From: Nitrospira sp.
Lineage (GTDB): Bacteria > UBA9089 > CG2-30-40-21 > SBAY01
Direction: 5' to 3'
NCBI GenBank assembly: GCA_005239945.1
Contig: SBAY01000346.1
Coordinates: 1 to 34,798, forward strand
DNA: 34,798 nucleotides
The notes under the pieces: generated by a model
The model's input: only the letters and a program-made list of their open reading frames with translations
Databases searched by the model: none
Told to the model about the DNA's origin: nothing
In this document: positions 8,773 to 18,700 of the stretch, one piece after another
Layout: every line of letters starts with the position of its first letter
Position numbering within the stretch: the first letter of the stretch is position 1
Position numbers and translations under genes: made by a program

Positions 8773-10110
8773 TTACTTTTTGTTAATTATTTCCTTAATT
8801 GATTTAGCCTCTGGGAAATCTGGTTGTAATTTAAGCACCTGATTAAATTTTGCTACGGCCTTTTTATTTTCCCCCTTTTTATGATAAGCCATACCTAAGT
8901 GATAGAGAATCATTGGATTATCAGAGATTAAATTATACGCCTTTTCTAAATTCAAAACTGCCGGATTATACTGTTTCATCTGATAATATATCCAGCCAAG
9001 GGTATCAAGTATTGCCGCAGAATTTGGAGATAATTCATTAGCCTTTTGTGCTAATTGAAGGGCTCTTTTTAGATTAATTTTTTGGTCTGCATATAAATAA
9101 GCTAAATTATTATATACAGCAACAAATTTTGGATATAGAGAAATCAGTTTTTCATATTCTTTTATAGCATTTTTATATTCCTTTATAGCTTCATAAGTAA
9201 TTCCTAACTGGAATTGAACATTTGGTTGCTCTGGATTTATTTCTAATGCCTTTTTATAGAATTCAATGGTCTGGTCATATTTCTTTTGAGTAAAATAATA
9301 ATCTCCAAGATGAACATATCCTAAAAAATATTTTGGTTCAATTTCTATTGCTTTTTTAATTTGAGCTAAACCTTTATCAAATTGTCTTGAGGATATATAA
9401 GCAATTCCTAAAAAGTCATAAACTCGTGGGTCATTTGGGATAATCTTACTGAGTTTATGGTAAGTATCAATTGCTTCATCATAAAAACCACTTTCTAAAT
9501 ATATTTGTCCAAGATTTATATAAACAATCGGGGCATTAGGGACAATCTTTAAGGCAGATTTAAATATTTTAATTGCTTCCCCTCTTCTATTGGTTTTATG
9601 ATAAAAACCTCCTAAATTCATATGGGCTATTATAGAATTTGGATTTCGTTTGAGTGCTTCTTTTAATGATTCTTCAGCCTTATCTATTTTGTTTTGTAAA
9701 AGATATATAGTTCCCAACAAATTATATGTTTTTTCATAATCAGGGTTAATCTTTAATGCCTGTTCACATTTCTTTTGAGCCTCATCAATCTCTTTGTTAT
9801 GAATCAGGATTTCTGATAAGGTTAATAATGTCTCTAAATGATTAGAGTCAAGTTCTAATACCTTTTTAAATTCTATTGTTGCTTTGTCAAGCAAATTGTT
9901 AGAAAAATACGCCATTCCTAATTCATAATGTGCTTCTATTGATTTAGGTTCTTTTTTTACCTTTTCTTCTAACTGGCTAATTTTTATTTTTTGTTGTTCA
10001 CTCTTCTCTTTTATATCTCTGCTGGAGGATACATTTGTAGTAACACTATCACTGTATTGAGGAGTTTGGCTTATTAATAAGAGAAGAATTAACCCAATCT
10101 TAACAAACAT
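8773..10110 (-). CDS. TPR-repeat protein, probably exported
   Basis: Many TPR units (e.g. AHYELGMAYFSNNLLDKATIEFKKVLELDSNHLE). The ORF opens at 10149, but SD aaggag plus MFVKIGLILLLLISQTPQ supports a start at 10110. Confidence 0.85.
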   Translation of the reverse strand: MFVKIGLILLLLISQTPQYSDSVTTNVSSSRDIKEKSEQQKIKISQLEEKVKKEPKSIEAHYELGMAYFSNNLLDKATIEFKKVLELDSNHLETLLTLSEILIHNKEIDEAQKKCEQALKINPDYEKTYNLLGTIYLLQNKIDKAEESLKEALKRNPNSIIAHMNLGGFYHKTNRRGEAIKIFKSALKIVPNAPIVYINLGQIYLESGFYDEAIDTYHKLSKIIPNDPRVYDFLGIAYISSRQFDKGLAQIKKAIEIEPKYFLGYVHLGDYYFTQKKYDQTIEFYKKALEINPEQPNVQFQLGITYEAIKEYKNAIKEYEKLISLYPKFVAVYNNLAYLYADQKINLKRALQLAQKANELSPNSAAILDTLGWIYYQMKQYNPAVLNLEKAYNLISDNPMILYHLGMAYHKKGENKKAVAKFNQVLKLQPDFPEAKSIKEIINKK

Positions 10111-10131
10111 TTTCACACGCTCCTTAAAAAT

Positions 10132-10170
10132 GAAGAATAGACCACCCATTTCTGGAATGGTCTATTCTTC
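10132..10170 (-). terminator. Intrinsic terminator-like hairpin downstream of the PEP-CTERM gene
   Basis: gaagaatagacca (10132-10144) / tggtctattcttc (10158-10170) perfect 13-bp stem, followed on the - strand by ATTTTTAAGG. Confidence 0.65.
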
Positions 10171-10224
10171 GTGTTTTTCTCTCTTCAATCTAAAAGATTT
10201 AAGAGTTTCTACCTTATTTTTGTC

Positions 10225-11169
10225 TTATCTTTTTTTCATCCGTCTGGATAAACCAAACAATCCCGTTCCAATTCCAAGTAGTAACATTGTCGCCGGTTCT
10301 GGAGTTACCTCACTTCTTGAATCTGTTCGATAGGCGTAGGGTAAAGGACCTAATGACGTATAAGGTTTCATCTGACTATAGTTCCACTGTCTTGCGAATG
10401 AAGGATTCTGACAGAAAGGACCTGAGGTAAAAGGAATATCTGGAGGTGGAGGCGGCGTTAATTCACCAGTCATAATTTTAGCCACTACATCTGCCTTGTT
10501 TCCCGCATAGTAATCATCACCTACTGAAGAGACGCCCCTATTACCTAATGGTAATGCCCCTGTTACACCACATGGAGCCTCTATAGAAAGGAACATTGTC
10601 TCTGGATTGGGCCATGGAGCTATAGCTGCCCAGCTTGAGGTAGTATCCTTTACGCAGTACCATGGAGTAGTTGCTGCATTTTCTACCGAACCTTTTACCA
10701 CACCACCATTATACATATCACTTGCACCTAGCAGTATAAAATGTCTCACATCCGAAAGGATTTGATTTACATCCTCACATTGATACAACATGTTGACTCG
10801 TTGATCAAAATATGGTTTCCCTGGCATAATTTTAGTCTCGATGGTAATAGTTATTTGCTGACGTCCAGTATGACCCATCCACCAACGGTCAATTACTGTC
10901 TTCAAGTATGCATCTGCAGGGTTATATACTGTGTTCCATGAGAGATAGTTAAAGTTAACAGATGTGAATGAATAAACTGAACCTTCAATCCTTGCAAAAT
11001 TTGTATATTCATTCAGCAAGTTAGCTCCTCCAGTATTCATATTACTAACCACACCATATTCATTGACCTCAATTGACACCAAACCATTTGTTAGTGAATA
11101 TGCACCTACTGTTTGTGTAAAAAACAGAAATGCCATTCCTATTACGCTTAGAATAATAATTTTCTTCAT
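10225..11169 (-). CDS. PEP-CTERM sorting domain-containing protein
   Basis: Signal peptide MKKIIILSVIGMAFLFFTQTVGA; C-terminus TPEPATMLLLGIGTGLFGLSRRMKKR (PEP motif, TM helix, basic tail). Confidence 0.9.
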   Translation of the reverse strand: MKKIIILSVIGMAFLFFTQTVGAYSLTNGLVSIEVNEYGVVSNMNTGGANLLNEYTNFARIEGSVYSFTSVNFNYLSWNTVYNPADAYLKTVIDRWWMGHTGRQQITITIETKIMPGKPYFDQRVNMLYQCEDVNQILSDVRHFILLGASDMYNGGVVKGSVENAATTPWYCVKDTTSSWAAIAPWPNPETMFLSIEAPCGVTGALPLGNRGVSSVGDDYYAGNKADVVAKIMTGELTPPPPPDIPFTSGPFCQNPSFARQWNYSQMKPYTSLGPLPYAYRTDSRSEVTPEPATMLLLGIGTGLFGLSRRMKKR

Positions 11170-11276
11170 TTTTATTTTTCACCTCCTGATTTATATGTTA
11201 GTATTTATTTATCGTTAACACCTACTTTTCTCATAGGTGAGAATTTTATTAAATTTATTTATTAGTATAATATATT

Positions 11277-11305
11277 AATATAACATATTTATCGACATTT
11301 GTCAA
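11277..11305 (-). promoter_or_regulatory. Sigma70-like promoter for the PEP-CTERM gene
   Basis: - strand TTGACA (rc 11300-11305), 17-bp spacer, TATATT (rc 11277-11282). Confidence 0.65.
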
Positions 11306-11455
11306 TAGAAAATTTAATTTTCCTTATAATAATTTTTACCTTGTCTATCCACCTACCTTAAATGAAACTTCTCAACAGACTGTCCAACAATAAGTTACAT
11401 TATATTTTTCCATTCTACTGGCTAACAGCTAAAAACTTCCTTCAGACTTAAGTAT

Positions 11456-12112
11456 TTACAAAGGCAATTCTAATCTCATCACTTCATAGCATTCTGCAAA
11501 GGCACATTGTCCTTTTTCACTAAGCATTTCAAAACCTCGAAGTCTGGCTCTGGCCTCAACCGCTCCTAACCAAAAATCACCACCATATTTTTTGTATTGA
11601 GATTCATGAGATTTAAGGGCATTCATTTTAACATTATTAAATTCACTGATATCAACATAAACTTGGGCTCTAAACCCATGATAAGACCTCCCTGAAGGCA
11701 TCATCGGTTCATACATTAATATTGTATTGAAATATCTTGCCGCTGATATAGTGGCTAATGCCGTCGTTCGATGAGCCTGATGTGTATCATGAGGCCAGTG
11801 AGTTAATATTATATCTGGTTGAAATTCATTGAAAATTTTATCTAACGCTTCAACACTCTCAGAATTATATGGTACATCCTTTGTGGGAAAATTCAAGGTT
11901 ATCAATTTAGCTCCTAATATTTCTGCGGCCTTTTGACCCTCTCGAGATGCCTCCTCAAATGTCCGTAATACCTTACCTGTATAATTCGTATATTCAGAGG
12001 TAGTCATTACAACCATCAGGACTTCATGTCCACTCTTTACTGCCTTAGCAATAGTTCCTCCACAACTTATCTCGATATCATCTGAATGAGCTCCAATTGC
12101 TATTATCTTCAT
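11456..12112 (-). CDS. PIG-L family deacetylase
   Basis: MKIIAIGAHSDDIEISCGGTIAKA (AHxDD motif), HWPHDTHQAHRTT; internal Met chosen over the ORF start at 12154. Confidence 0.9.
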   Translation of the reverse strand: MKIIAIGAHSDDIEISCGGTIAKAVKSGHEVLMVVMTTSEYTNYTGKVLRTFEEASREGQKAAEILGAKLITLNFPTKDVPYNSESVEALDKIFNEFQPDIILTHWPHDTHQAHRTTALATISAARYFNTILMYEPMMPSGRSYHGFRAQVYVDISEFNNVKMNALKSHESQYKKYGGDFWLGAVEARARLRGFEMLSEKGQCAFAECYEVMRLELPL

Positions 12113-12197
12113 CTTTATGTTTATTTTCCTTTCTTGTAATCGTTTATTTTTCAACCGTCAGTTGAAGAATAAAGTAAAAGCTGATGTCAGTTACTTC

Positions 12198-14228
12198 TTA
12201 CCTTGATTTTATGGTTTTTGCTAACGGCTGATAGCTGACAGCTGAACGCTGACATACACCTTTACCTTTGCCTTGCCAAATATACCCCTTAATTTCCTCT
12301 TTTCTTTTTCCATTTCCATTTCCATTTGAATTGTCTAATAATAATTTCGAGAAGTAAAATTCTCTAAGTAATATCCTCCATGTCATTTTAATAATTAATC
12401 CTACATCAAGCCAAAAGGAATATTTTTCAACATATTCTATATCTAAATTTGCCCTTTGAATTTGACCTTCTTCCTTAGAAAGGTCAAGTCCTCTACCATT
12501 ACCATTATCATCGGAGAATCCATACACTATTTCCGGCAGGCAAAAGAGTCCTGGTTTGACATGAATTCTTTTACCTTGCAGACAACCATGTTGAGTAACA
12601 AAAAATGGCCGTTCAGGTCTTGGACTAACTATACTCATATCACCTTTAAGAACACTAACTAATTGTGGTAATTCATCTAAGGCAGTCTTACGCAGTATTT
12701 TTCCGATGAAGGTTACTCTTTCATCACCTTTTGAAGTTAATGTAGGCTTTATAATTATCTCTCCATTTTCATCTGAATAGTTTCTAACTTCTGCACCATT
12801 TTTCATGGTTCTAAATTTATAAAATGTAAAAAATTCTCCATCTTGTCCTACCCTTATTTGTTTAAAAATCACTGGGTCTTTAAAAGCACTTAATTTGATT
12901 GAAAGAGCAATAATTGCCATTAAAGGAGCAAAAACAATCAAACCTATTATTGATACAACAATATCCACAATCCTTTTTCCTTTAGTTCTATAAAATGTAT
13001 CTTGGGGTATTCTTATTTTCTCAATTGGCTCCTTTATCTTTTTCTCTAAGATATCTTCATTCAAACTATCAACTATTTCTTCCCAATTATAATTTCTCTC
13101 TATCATTATCCGTGCATTTGAAGCAATCTTATCCCTTAATGCCTTATTTTTCAATAGTTTTATTACATTTAAAGCAAACTCCCTGGGGGTATCTCCTCTA
13201 AGTACTTCCGTATTATCTTTTGCCTTTATCCCTTCAATAGCTTTCTTAGTAGAAACTACTGAAACACCCATTGCCATTGCCTCTAATATTTTATTTTGGA
13301 CACCTTGAGCAATTCTTAAAGGGACTACACAAACAGTTGCCTCTTCAAAATAAGGTCGGACATCATCCACCTTCCCGGTGACAATTACATTTTTATCTTT
13401 TTTGGCTAATTCTTTAATAGACTTATGTGGATTTCGGCCAACTACATAGAATTGGACATCTTTAATTTCTTTTTTGATTAAAGGAAATATTTCTTCATGA
13501 AAATACTTTACCCCATCAATATTTGCATAATAATCCATTACCCCAGTAAAAATTAAGGTATTATCTGTATTTTTTGGAGATTTACACTTAAAAAATTGAT
13601 AATCTACTCCATTAGGAAGGACATCAATTTTAATACTATCTCCTGTAATTGATTCTAATAGTTCTTTTTCTTGCGAAGATATAACTAAAGTATGATTAAA
13701 TTTTTTAGTTATCATAAGTTCATATTTACGCAATCGCATCCCTTCTATTTTATAGATAAAGGAAAATGGAAATTTAGTTGCCCTGGCATATTTTAACCAT
13801 TTGGCTGAGTCAACATCACACAAATCAAGGATTTTAGGGATATGACCATTTTGACGGACAACATATTGTGCCATTGGCGAAGAATAGACATAAATCAAAT
13901 CAAATTTTTCATTATTTAATCTATCCTTTATTATATTCTTTAATCTTTTAGAATAAAAATAAGGCAAGGATAAAGGGGTGGATGAAAATAATAAGGTCAT
14001 CATACAGGCTAATTTTGCCTTTAGGGGATATTGAAAACTCGTGATAACTTCACATTTAGCCTCTTGTTTTAAAATCTTAGCAGATTTTAATTCTTGCTGC
14101 GAATTGGCTAAACAGATAACGGTGATTTTATGTTTTTTAGCCAGATATTTTATGACATTAAAAGGTCGTAATCTTGCCCCATCATTTGGTGGATAAGGTA
14201 ATCGATGCGTTAAAAATAAAATATTCAT
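12198..14228 (-). CDS. Fusion of a group 1 glycosyltransferase (PEP-CTERM/EpsH1-associated type) and a bacterial sugar transferase (phosphoglycosyl transferase)
   Basis: N-terminus MNILFLTHRLPYPPNDGARLRPFNVIKYLAKKH and GVMDYYANIDGVKYF; C-terminus KGKRIVDIVVSIIGLIVFAPLMAIIAL...VIFKQIRVGQDGEFFTFYKFRTM, DELPQLVSVLKGDMSIVSPRPERP. Confidence 0.88.
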   Translation of the reverse strand: MNILFLTHRLPYPPNDGARLRPFNVIKYLAKKHKITVICLANSQQELKSAKILKQEAKCEVITSFQYPLKAKLACMMTLLFSSTPLSLPYFYSKRLKNIIKDRLNNEKFDLIYVYSSPMAQYVVRQNGHIPKILDLCDVDSAKWLKYARATKFPFSFIYKIEGMRLRKYELMITKKFNHTLVISSQEKELLESITGDSIKIDVLPNGVDYQFFKCKSPKNTDNTLIFTGVMDYYANIDGVKYFHEEIFPLIKKEIKDVQFYVVGRNPHKSIKELAKKDKNVIVTGKVDDVRPYFEEATVCVVPLRIAQGVQNKILEAMAMGVSVVSTKKAIEGIKAKDNTEVLRGDTPREFALNVIKLLKNKALRDKIASNARIMIERNYNWEEIVDSLNEDILEKKIKEPIEKIRIPQDTFYRTKGKRIVDIVVSIIGLIVFAPLMAIIALSIKLSAFKDPVIFKQIRVGQDGEFFTFYKFRTMKNGAEVRNYSDENGEIIIKPTLTSKGDERVTFIGKILRKTALDELPQLVSVLKGDMSIVSPRPERPFFVTQHGCLQGKRIHVKPGLFCLPEIVYGFSDDNGNGRGLDLSKEEGQIQRANLDIEYVEKYSFWLDVGLIIKMTWRILLREFYFSKLLLDNSNGNGNGKRKEEIKGYIWQGKGKGVCQRSAVSYQPLAKTIKSR
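12220..12254. repeat. Five tandem heptamers at the 3' end of the fusion gene
   Basis: GCTAACG GCTGATA GCTGACA GCTGAAC GCTGACA on the + strand. Confidence 0.9.
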
Positions 14229-14449
14229 TTTCGCTTCTGCCTTTTTTAAAATTTTTGTAAGAGTTCACCCTTTTCAAAGGATTTGGTATTTGAATTTCTG
14301 GATGTTTAATTTTTCAACCTCAATTTCGCTAAACACTGTTGAAATTTTATTTCCTTGAGGCTTACCTCATTGAGAGAAATCCGCCCCCTTACTCACCTTT
14401 TACCAAGGTTCTTCCCTCTCTTTCTTTAGTAGTGAACTTATACAAATTT

Positions 14450-15496
14450 TCATGGGAGATGTTTGACAATCTCCGGTCCTATTATCTTTGTTATTCCCAG
14501 CGGAACCTTTTTTATTAATCTTTTTGCCCATCGATATTCCCAGCTTAAAATTCCTGGATCGGGCATTTTATCAATTTCATTTAAATAATATTGATAGTGT
14601 AATGGTTTTGGTTCAAATCCAAAATTTTCTTTAAACTCAAAAGAGCCTGTGCCTTTTTTAGATTTACCAAAATCAAAAAATTTATATCCATTTTCAATAC
14701 CATATTCCATTAACTTCCAATACATCAGGTTATTCGGCGAATATTCAAGGGACTTACTCAGGCAACCCCCATAATACGGGATAATCATATCTTTAAATAA
14801 GAAGGTCAGGACACTGGCTACAACCTCTTCTTTATGCCTGATGAATACCATAACTATTCGTTTATCAAATTCTTCTTTAAGTGTTTTAAAATATTTAAAA
14901 GGTAAAATAAATGAACCTAAATTTCTTAAGCTATGGGCAAAGATAGGATAAAAATCCTCTAATCTATCTATTCCCTCAAAACTAATTTCTACCTCTAAAT
15001 CCGATTTTATTCCCTTTCGAACGGCACCTCTTGCTTTTCTTTTCAGCCCATTCCATAAGGTTTCTACTTTATCCGGTAACTCTATGATAAATGTGTAGTG
15101 AATAGGATTTTCTATCAACCCAAAATTATTTTCATAAAGATTTCTTAATTCAAGATAATCAACATTTTTTTCTTTAGCTAATTTTTTTGCCTCTTCAAAG
15201 AGAAACAGCGAGGTTTCTTCATCATCTGCACAAATTCCGCCATAAACCGCAAAAGGGATAGAAATTAATGCCTTACCCAAAAACCTACTTTTAGTCAGAA
15301 ATAAAGGTAATATCCCCTTTACTCGTCCATCTTCTTCAGCCATCAAATAAAATGGTTCATATCCCAATACCTTTTCCAGTAAATTTTTCCATCCAAGTTG
15401 ATGAAAAAAGGTTGCTGTCCTGGATTTTTCTATATATTCATCCCATTTCTTATTACTTGAGGAATCATTTTTCGATACTAATTGAATATACATCAC
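14450..15496 (-). CDS. FemAB-like peptidyl/aminoacyl transferase, XrtA/PEP-CTERM-associated type
   Basis: WDEYIEKSRTATFFHQLGWKNLLEKVLGYEPFYLMAEEDGRVKGILPLF, VDYLELRN, YYGGCLSKSLEYSPNNLMYWKLMEYGIENGYKFFDFGKSKKGTGSFEFKENFG. Confidence 0.82.
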   Translation of the reverse strand: MMYIQLVSKNDSSSNKKWDEYIEKSRTATFFHQLGWKNLLEKVLGYEPFYLMAEEDGRVKGILPLFLTKSRFLGKALISIPFAVYGGICADDEETSLFLFEEAKKLAKEKNVDYLELRNLYENNFGLIENPIHYTFIIELPDKVETLWNGLKRKARGAVRKGIKSDLEVEISFEGIDRLEDFYPIFAHSLRNLGSFILPFKYFKTLKEEFDKRIVMVFIRHKEEVVASVLTFLFKDMIIPYYGGCLSKSLEYSPNNLMYWKLMEYGIENGYKFFDFGKSKKGTGSFEFKENFGFEPKPLHYQYYLNEIDKMPDPGILSWEYRWAKRLIKKVPLGITKIIGPEIVKHLP

Positions 15497-15497
15497 T

Positions 15498-15584
15498 TCA
15501 TTTTTTTAATAATTTCAAATAAAAAATCCCAGGCATAAAGGCATACAACTTAAATTGTTCAGGCTTTATCTTTTCTAAAAACAA
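15498..15584 (-). CDS. Candidate small ORF (28 aa) directly upstream of the FemAB-like gene
   Basis: TTG start after AGGAGAAGG; reads MFLEKIKPEQFKLYAFMPGIFYLKLLKK*; TGA lies 1 nt before the GTG and 4 nt before the ATG of FemAB. Not in the supplied ORF track. Confidence 0.35.
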   Translation of the reverse strand: MFLEKIKPEQFKLYAFMPGIFYLKLLKK

Positions 15585-15690
15585 GCCTACCTTCTCCTGA
15601 GATTTATTAATAAACTTGAATATATTACTTATTCAAGGAGTTTTTAGAAATAAAAATTAATAACTATAAATAAATTCTCTATTATAAATT

Positions 15691-15719
15691 ATTATACCAC
15701 ATAATTTCTATTTTGTCAA
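15691..15719 (-). promoter_or_regulatory. Consensus sigma70 promoter for the FemAB-like gene
   Basis: - strand TTGACA (rc 15714-15719), 17-bp spacer ending TGG, TATAAT (rc 15691-15696). Confidence 0.75.
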
Positions 15720-15756
15720 GTGCAAAATCAAAAGATTTTCAACTTTTTGAAAAATT

Positions 15757-18700
15757 TTATTTAACTATCCCTAATTTACCTTTTTTTATATCTCCTCTAT
15801 CATTAGTAATTATATAGATGTAAATACCAGAAGCTACTTTTTCATCTTTAACATCCCAATATTTATCTTCCCCTGATAGAGATTTTTCTTCCCAGACTAA
15901 TTCCCCGGCAATATTAAATACCTTAATTCTTGAGTTAGTAGTTAAACCTATAAAACTTACCTTCTCTTTAGCTGGATTAGGATATGCAATAGTCATTTCA
16001 TTAAATGATTTTCCATTTACCATAATGTTACTCTCTCCATAAATTAGATTAAATACATCTCCCTCTCTATTTACAAATTTTGTATCTCTAACATCAAAAG
16101 TTATCTTTGTATCCCCTGATTTCTTAGCAACAAAGGGGATTAATGCTAGCTCTCCAGAACCAGAAATAGAATTGATAATAGTAGGGTCCAGTCCAAAACA
16201 AAATCTTATTTCACCCTTAATATTATCACCATCCTGATTAATTATAAAAATATCATTTAGAGGTGGGAAGTTACCTGCGCTAATTTGAATTCCTGGAGTA
16301 TTGGGTTTACAATCAACTAATTCAAGTTTCTGCGGGTCAAACTTAATATAACATTGTCCTCCTATAAAATTGTTTCCAGATAATTTAACTTGCAAAATAA
16401 AGTTTTCCCCAACTTCAACAATTTTTACAGAAGGTAAAATACTTAATTCTATAGGCAAGATAAGTTTTTGAGTAGATTTAGATAAAGCCCTTGATTTAGA
16501 AGCAACTTTACCAAAATTTACATAAAAAATAGGATAATCCAATATGTCTATTATACTATCTCCTGTCCAATCAGCTCTTGGATCCCAATTATTATCTCCC
16601 CAGGTAGAGCCAAAGGCTAAGTAGTAAATTGGGTAATCAAGAATATCTACAACTCCATCAGAATTTGCATCGCCATTAAGTAATGTCCTGGTTGCTAATC
16701 TTATAATCATATTAGATGTAACTACAACATTTGTCCAGGTAGCAGATGATGCCCCTGGGATTTTAGCGGTAAGTGTATAAGTTTGTGGGGAAAGATTTTT
16801 AATGATAAAATAACCGATATCGTCAGTAAAGACTTTCTGATTTGATTCAACTACTGTTATTTCAATATCTCTATGAGTATTTATATTATTTATCCTATGA
16901 GGAATATCTAATAAAGCATAGCCTTCTATATCTCCTAATGGTAAAATTGTAATAGTTCCATTAGAGATAACAAAAGGAATATCGCCATAAGTACTTACCA
17001 TCTTAGTTTGGTAAAGTGTTTCAAGAGAAAAATAAATAGTAGAGGTACCTACATCTTTTGCTAAAAAAGTAATATAGGCGATATCTCCACTACCAGAAAG
17101 AGGTTCATTTTGCGGAGGAATAACAAATATATATTCTATTGTTCCCACAAGATTATTTACATCATTTTTTATTATTGATACATTTTCTGGTAAAAATGGT
17201 CCTTTACTTATTTGTATTCCCGTATTTCCTGAATTACTATCTTGAACTTCTAAATATTGCCTATCAAATTTAAGATAGATTTGTGCTCCAATTAAGGCTT
17301 TAATTCCAATAATTTTTATTGCTAAGGTAAAAGTAGCATTTTTAATTTCCTGAGTTATTTCAGGGTCAATCATTAAATTTGTTTGATTAGCAACAGCTGT
17401 AAATTCTATTGGGGATCCGGATAGAGTCTCATTTACTGCAGTTACTCTATATGTTCCCGGGATATCACCCAGGGTAAGGTAAGTTAATGCATTCCCTTGA
17501 GTATCCGTAATTGATGAAGTTACAGATAAGGTTTGTCCATTAGCATTAACTGGAGTTGCCTTAATCTTAAATTCAACATTTACATTGGAGATAGGATTAT
17601 TATACTCATCCGTTACTATAACTACTAATGGTAAAGCCAGGGTAGTATTTATAACTCCTGATTGGTTATCTCCACTAAATAAAGTAATAGTAGAAGGAGT
17701 TCCTGGTGTTACAATTATCTCAGCAGAAGCATTAATTAAGCCATAACTTGCTATTATTGAACCAGAGCCAGGAGTAGTATCAGCAGTAAATATAGTTGCT
17801 GTAGCAGTAGTAATAGATAAAGTTCCTATTTCTCCAATAATTTGCCAGGTAAAGACTAAATTTGGAATTTGGTTATTATACTGGTCATAACCAATGGCTG
17901 TAAATTCACAGGAAGTATTTGCTTTCAGGTGAATATTATCAGGATTTACAACTATCTTTGTTAATGTTGATTGAGTGCCCGCTTGCAATTGGTACTCGGT
18001 CCATAAATATACCTGATTTGTCCTTCCAGTCCATCCATGAATCTTAGTTTCTGAATTTGGGTATTTTCGTGGATGATAGTTTATTTTAGACCTTTGCGTT
18101 GAATTTAACAGGGTACCTCCTGGCTCCTGCCAATAGAATGTGCCATCTCTAAATAGCTGTCGTGCCAGGTTTAAATACTCATCATCATTTGTTAAAAGAT
18201 AACAATAAGCAAAGAGGTTCGTGAAGAAAAAATCATAAATTACTTCTCCATTGGTATTATTGCTTCCTTCTATCCATGTCATTGGTGTTTGAAACGGCAT
18301 ATATTGAATTTCTACAGAATATCCTCCAGAAAGACCGTATCCCTTTAACCAATTTGCCATTCTTAAGAGCAGCTCTTTCAACTCTTCATCTTTAGTCAGG
18401 TAATGTAATTCAATTAAAGGGTCTATAACATAACTATAAAGATTCATATATTGAGTAGTGGTGTCAGGTTCACTATATCCCCAATACCCTCTTTTTCCTC
18501 TTTTAACTTCCATCCAGAGCAGACTATTTTTAGCAATAGATTTAGCTAAATTTAAATAATCATTATTACCAGTTACCCGATATAAATTTATTAAGTTTAA
18601 TATACTCCAGCCTTGATTTCTAATTTCGTAGTGCTCAACATTTGTCTGTTCAACCTGATATATTTTCCTCCAGTAATTAATAACTGCTTGCCCATTCTTT

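Noticed and set aside
12300-12330. Hexamer TTTCCA x3 encoding NGNGNG
   Set aside because: Short in-frame linker-like repeat; ordinary low complexity.
15615-15637. cttgaata / tattcaag hairpin in the FemAB leader
   Set aside because: 8-bp AT-rich stem with no conserved riboswitch motif; too weak to call as a separate feature.
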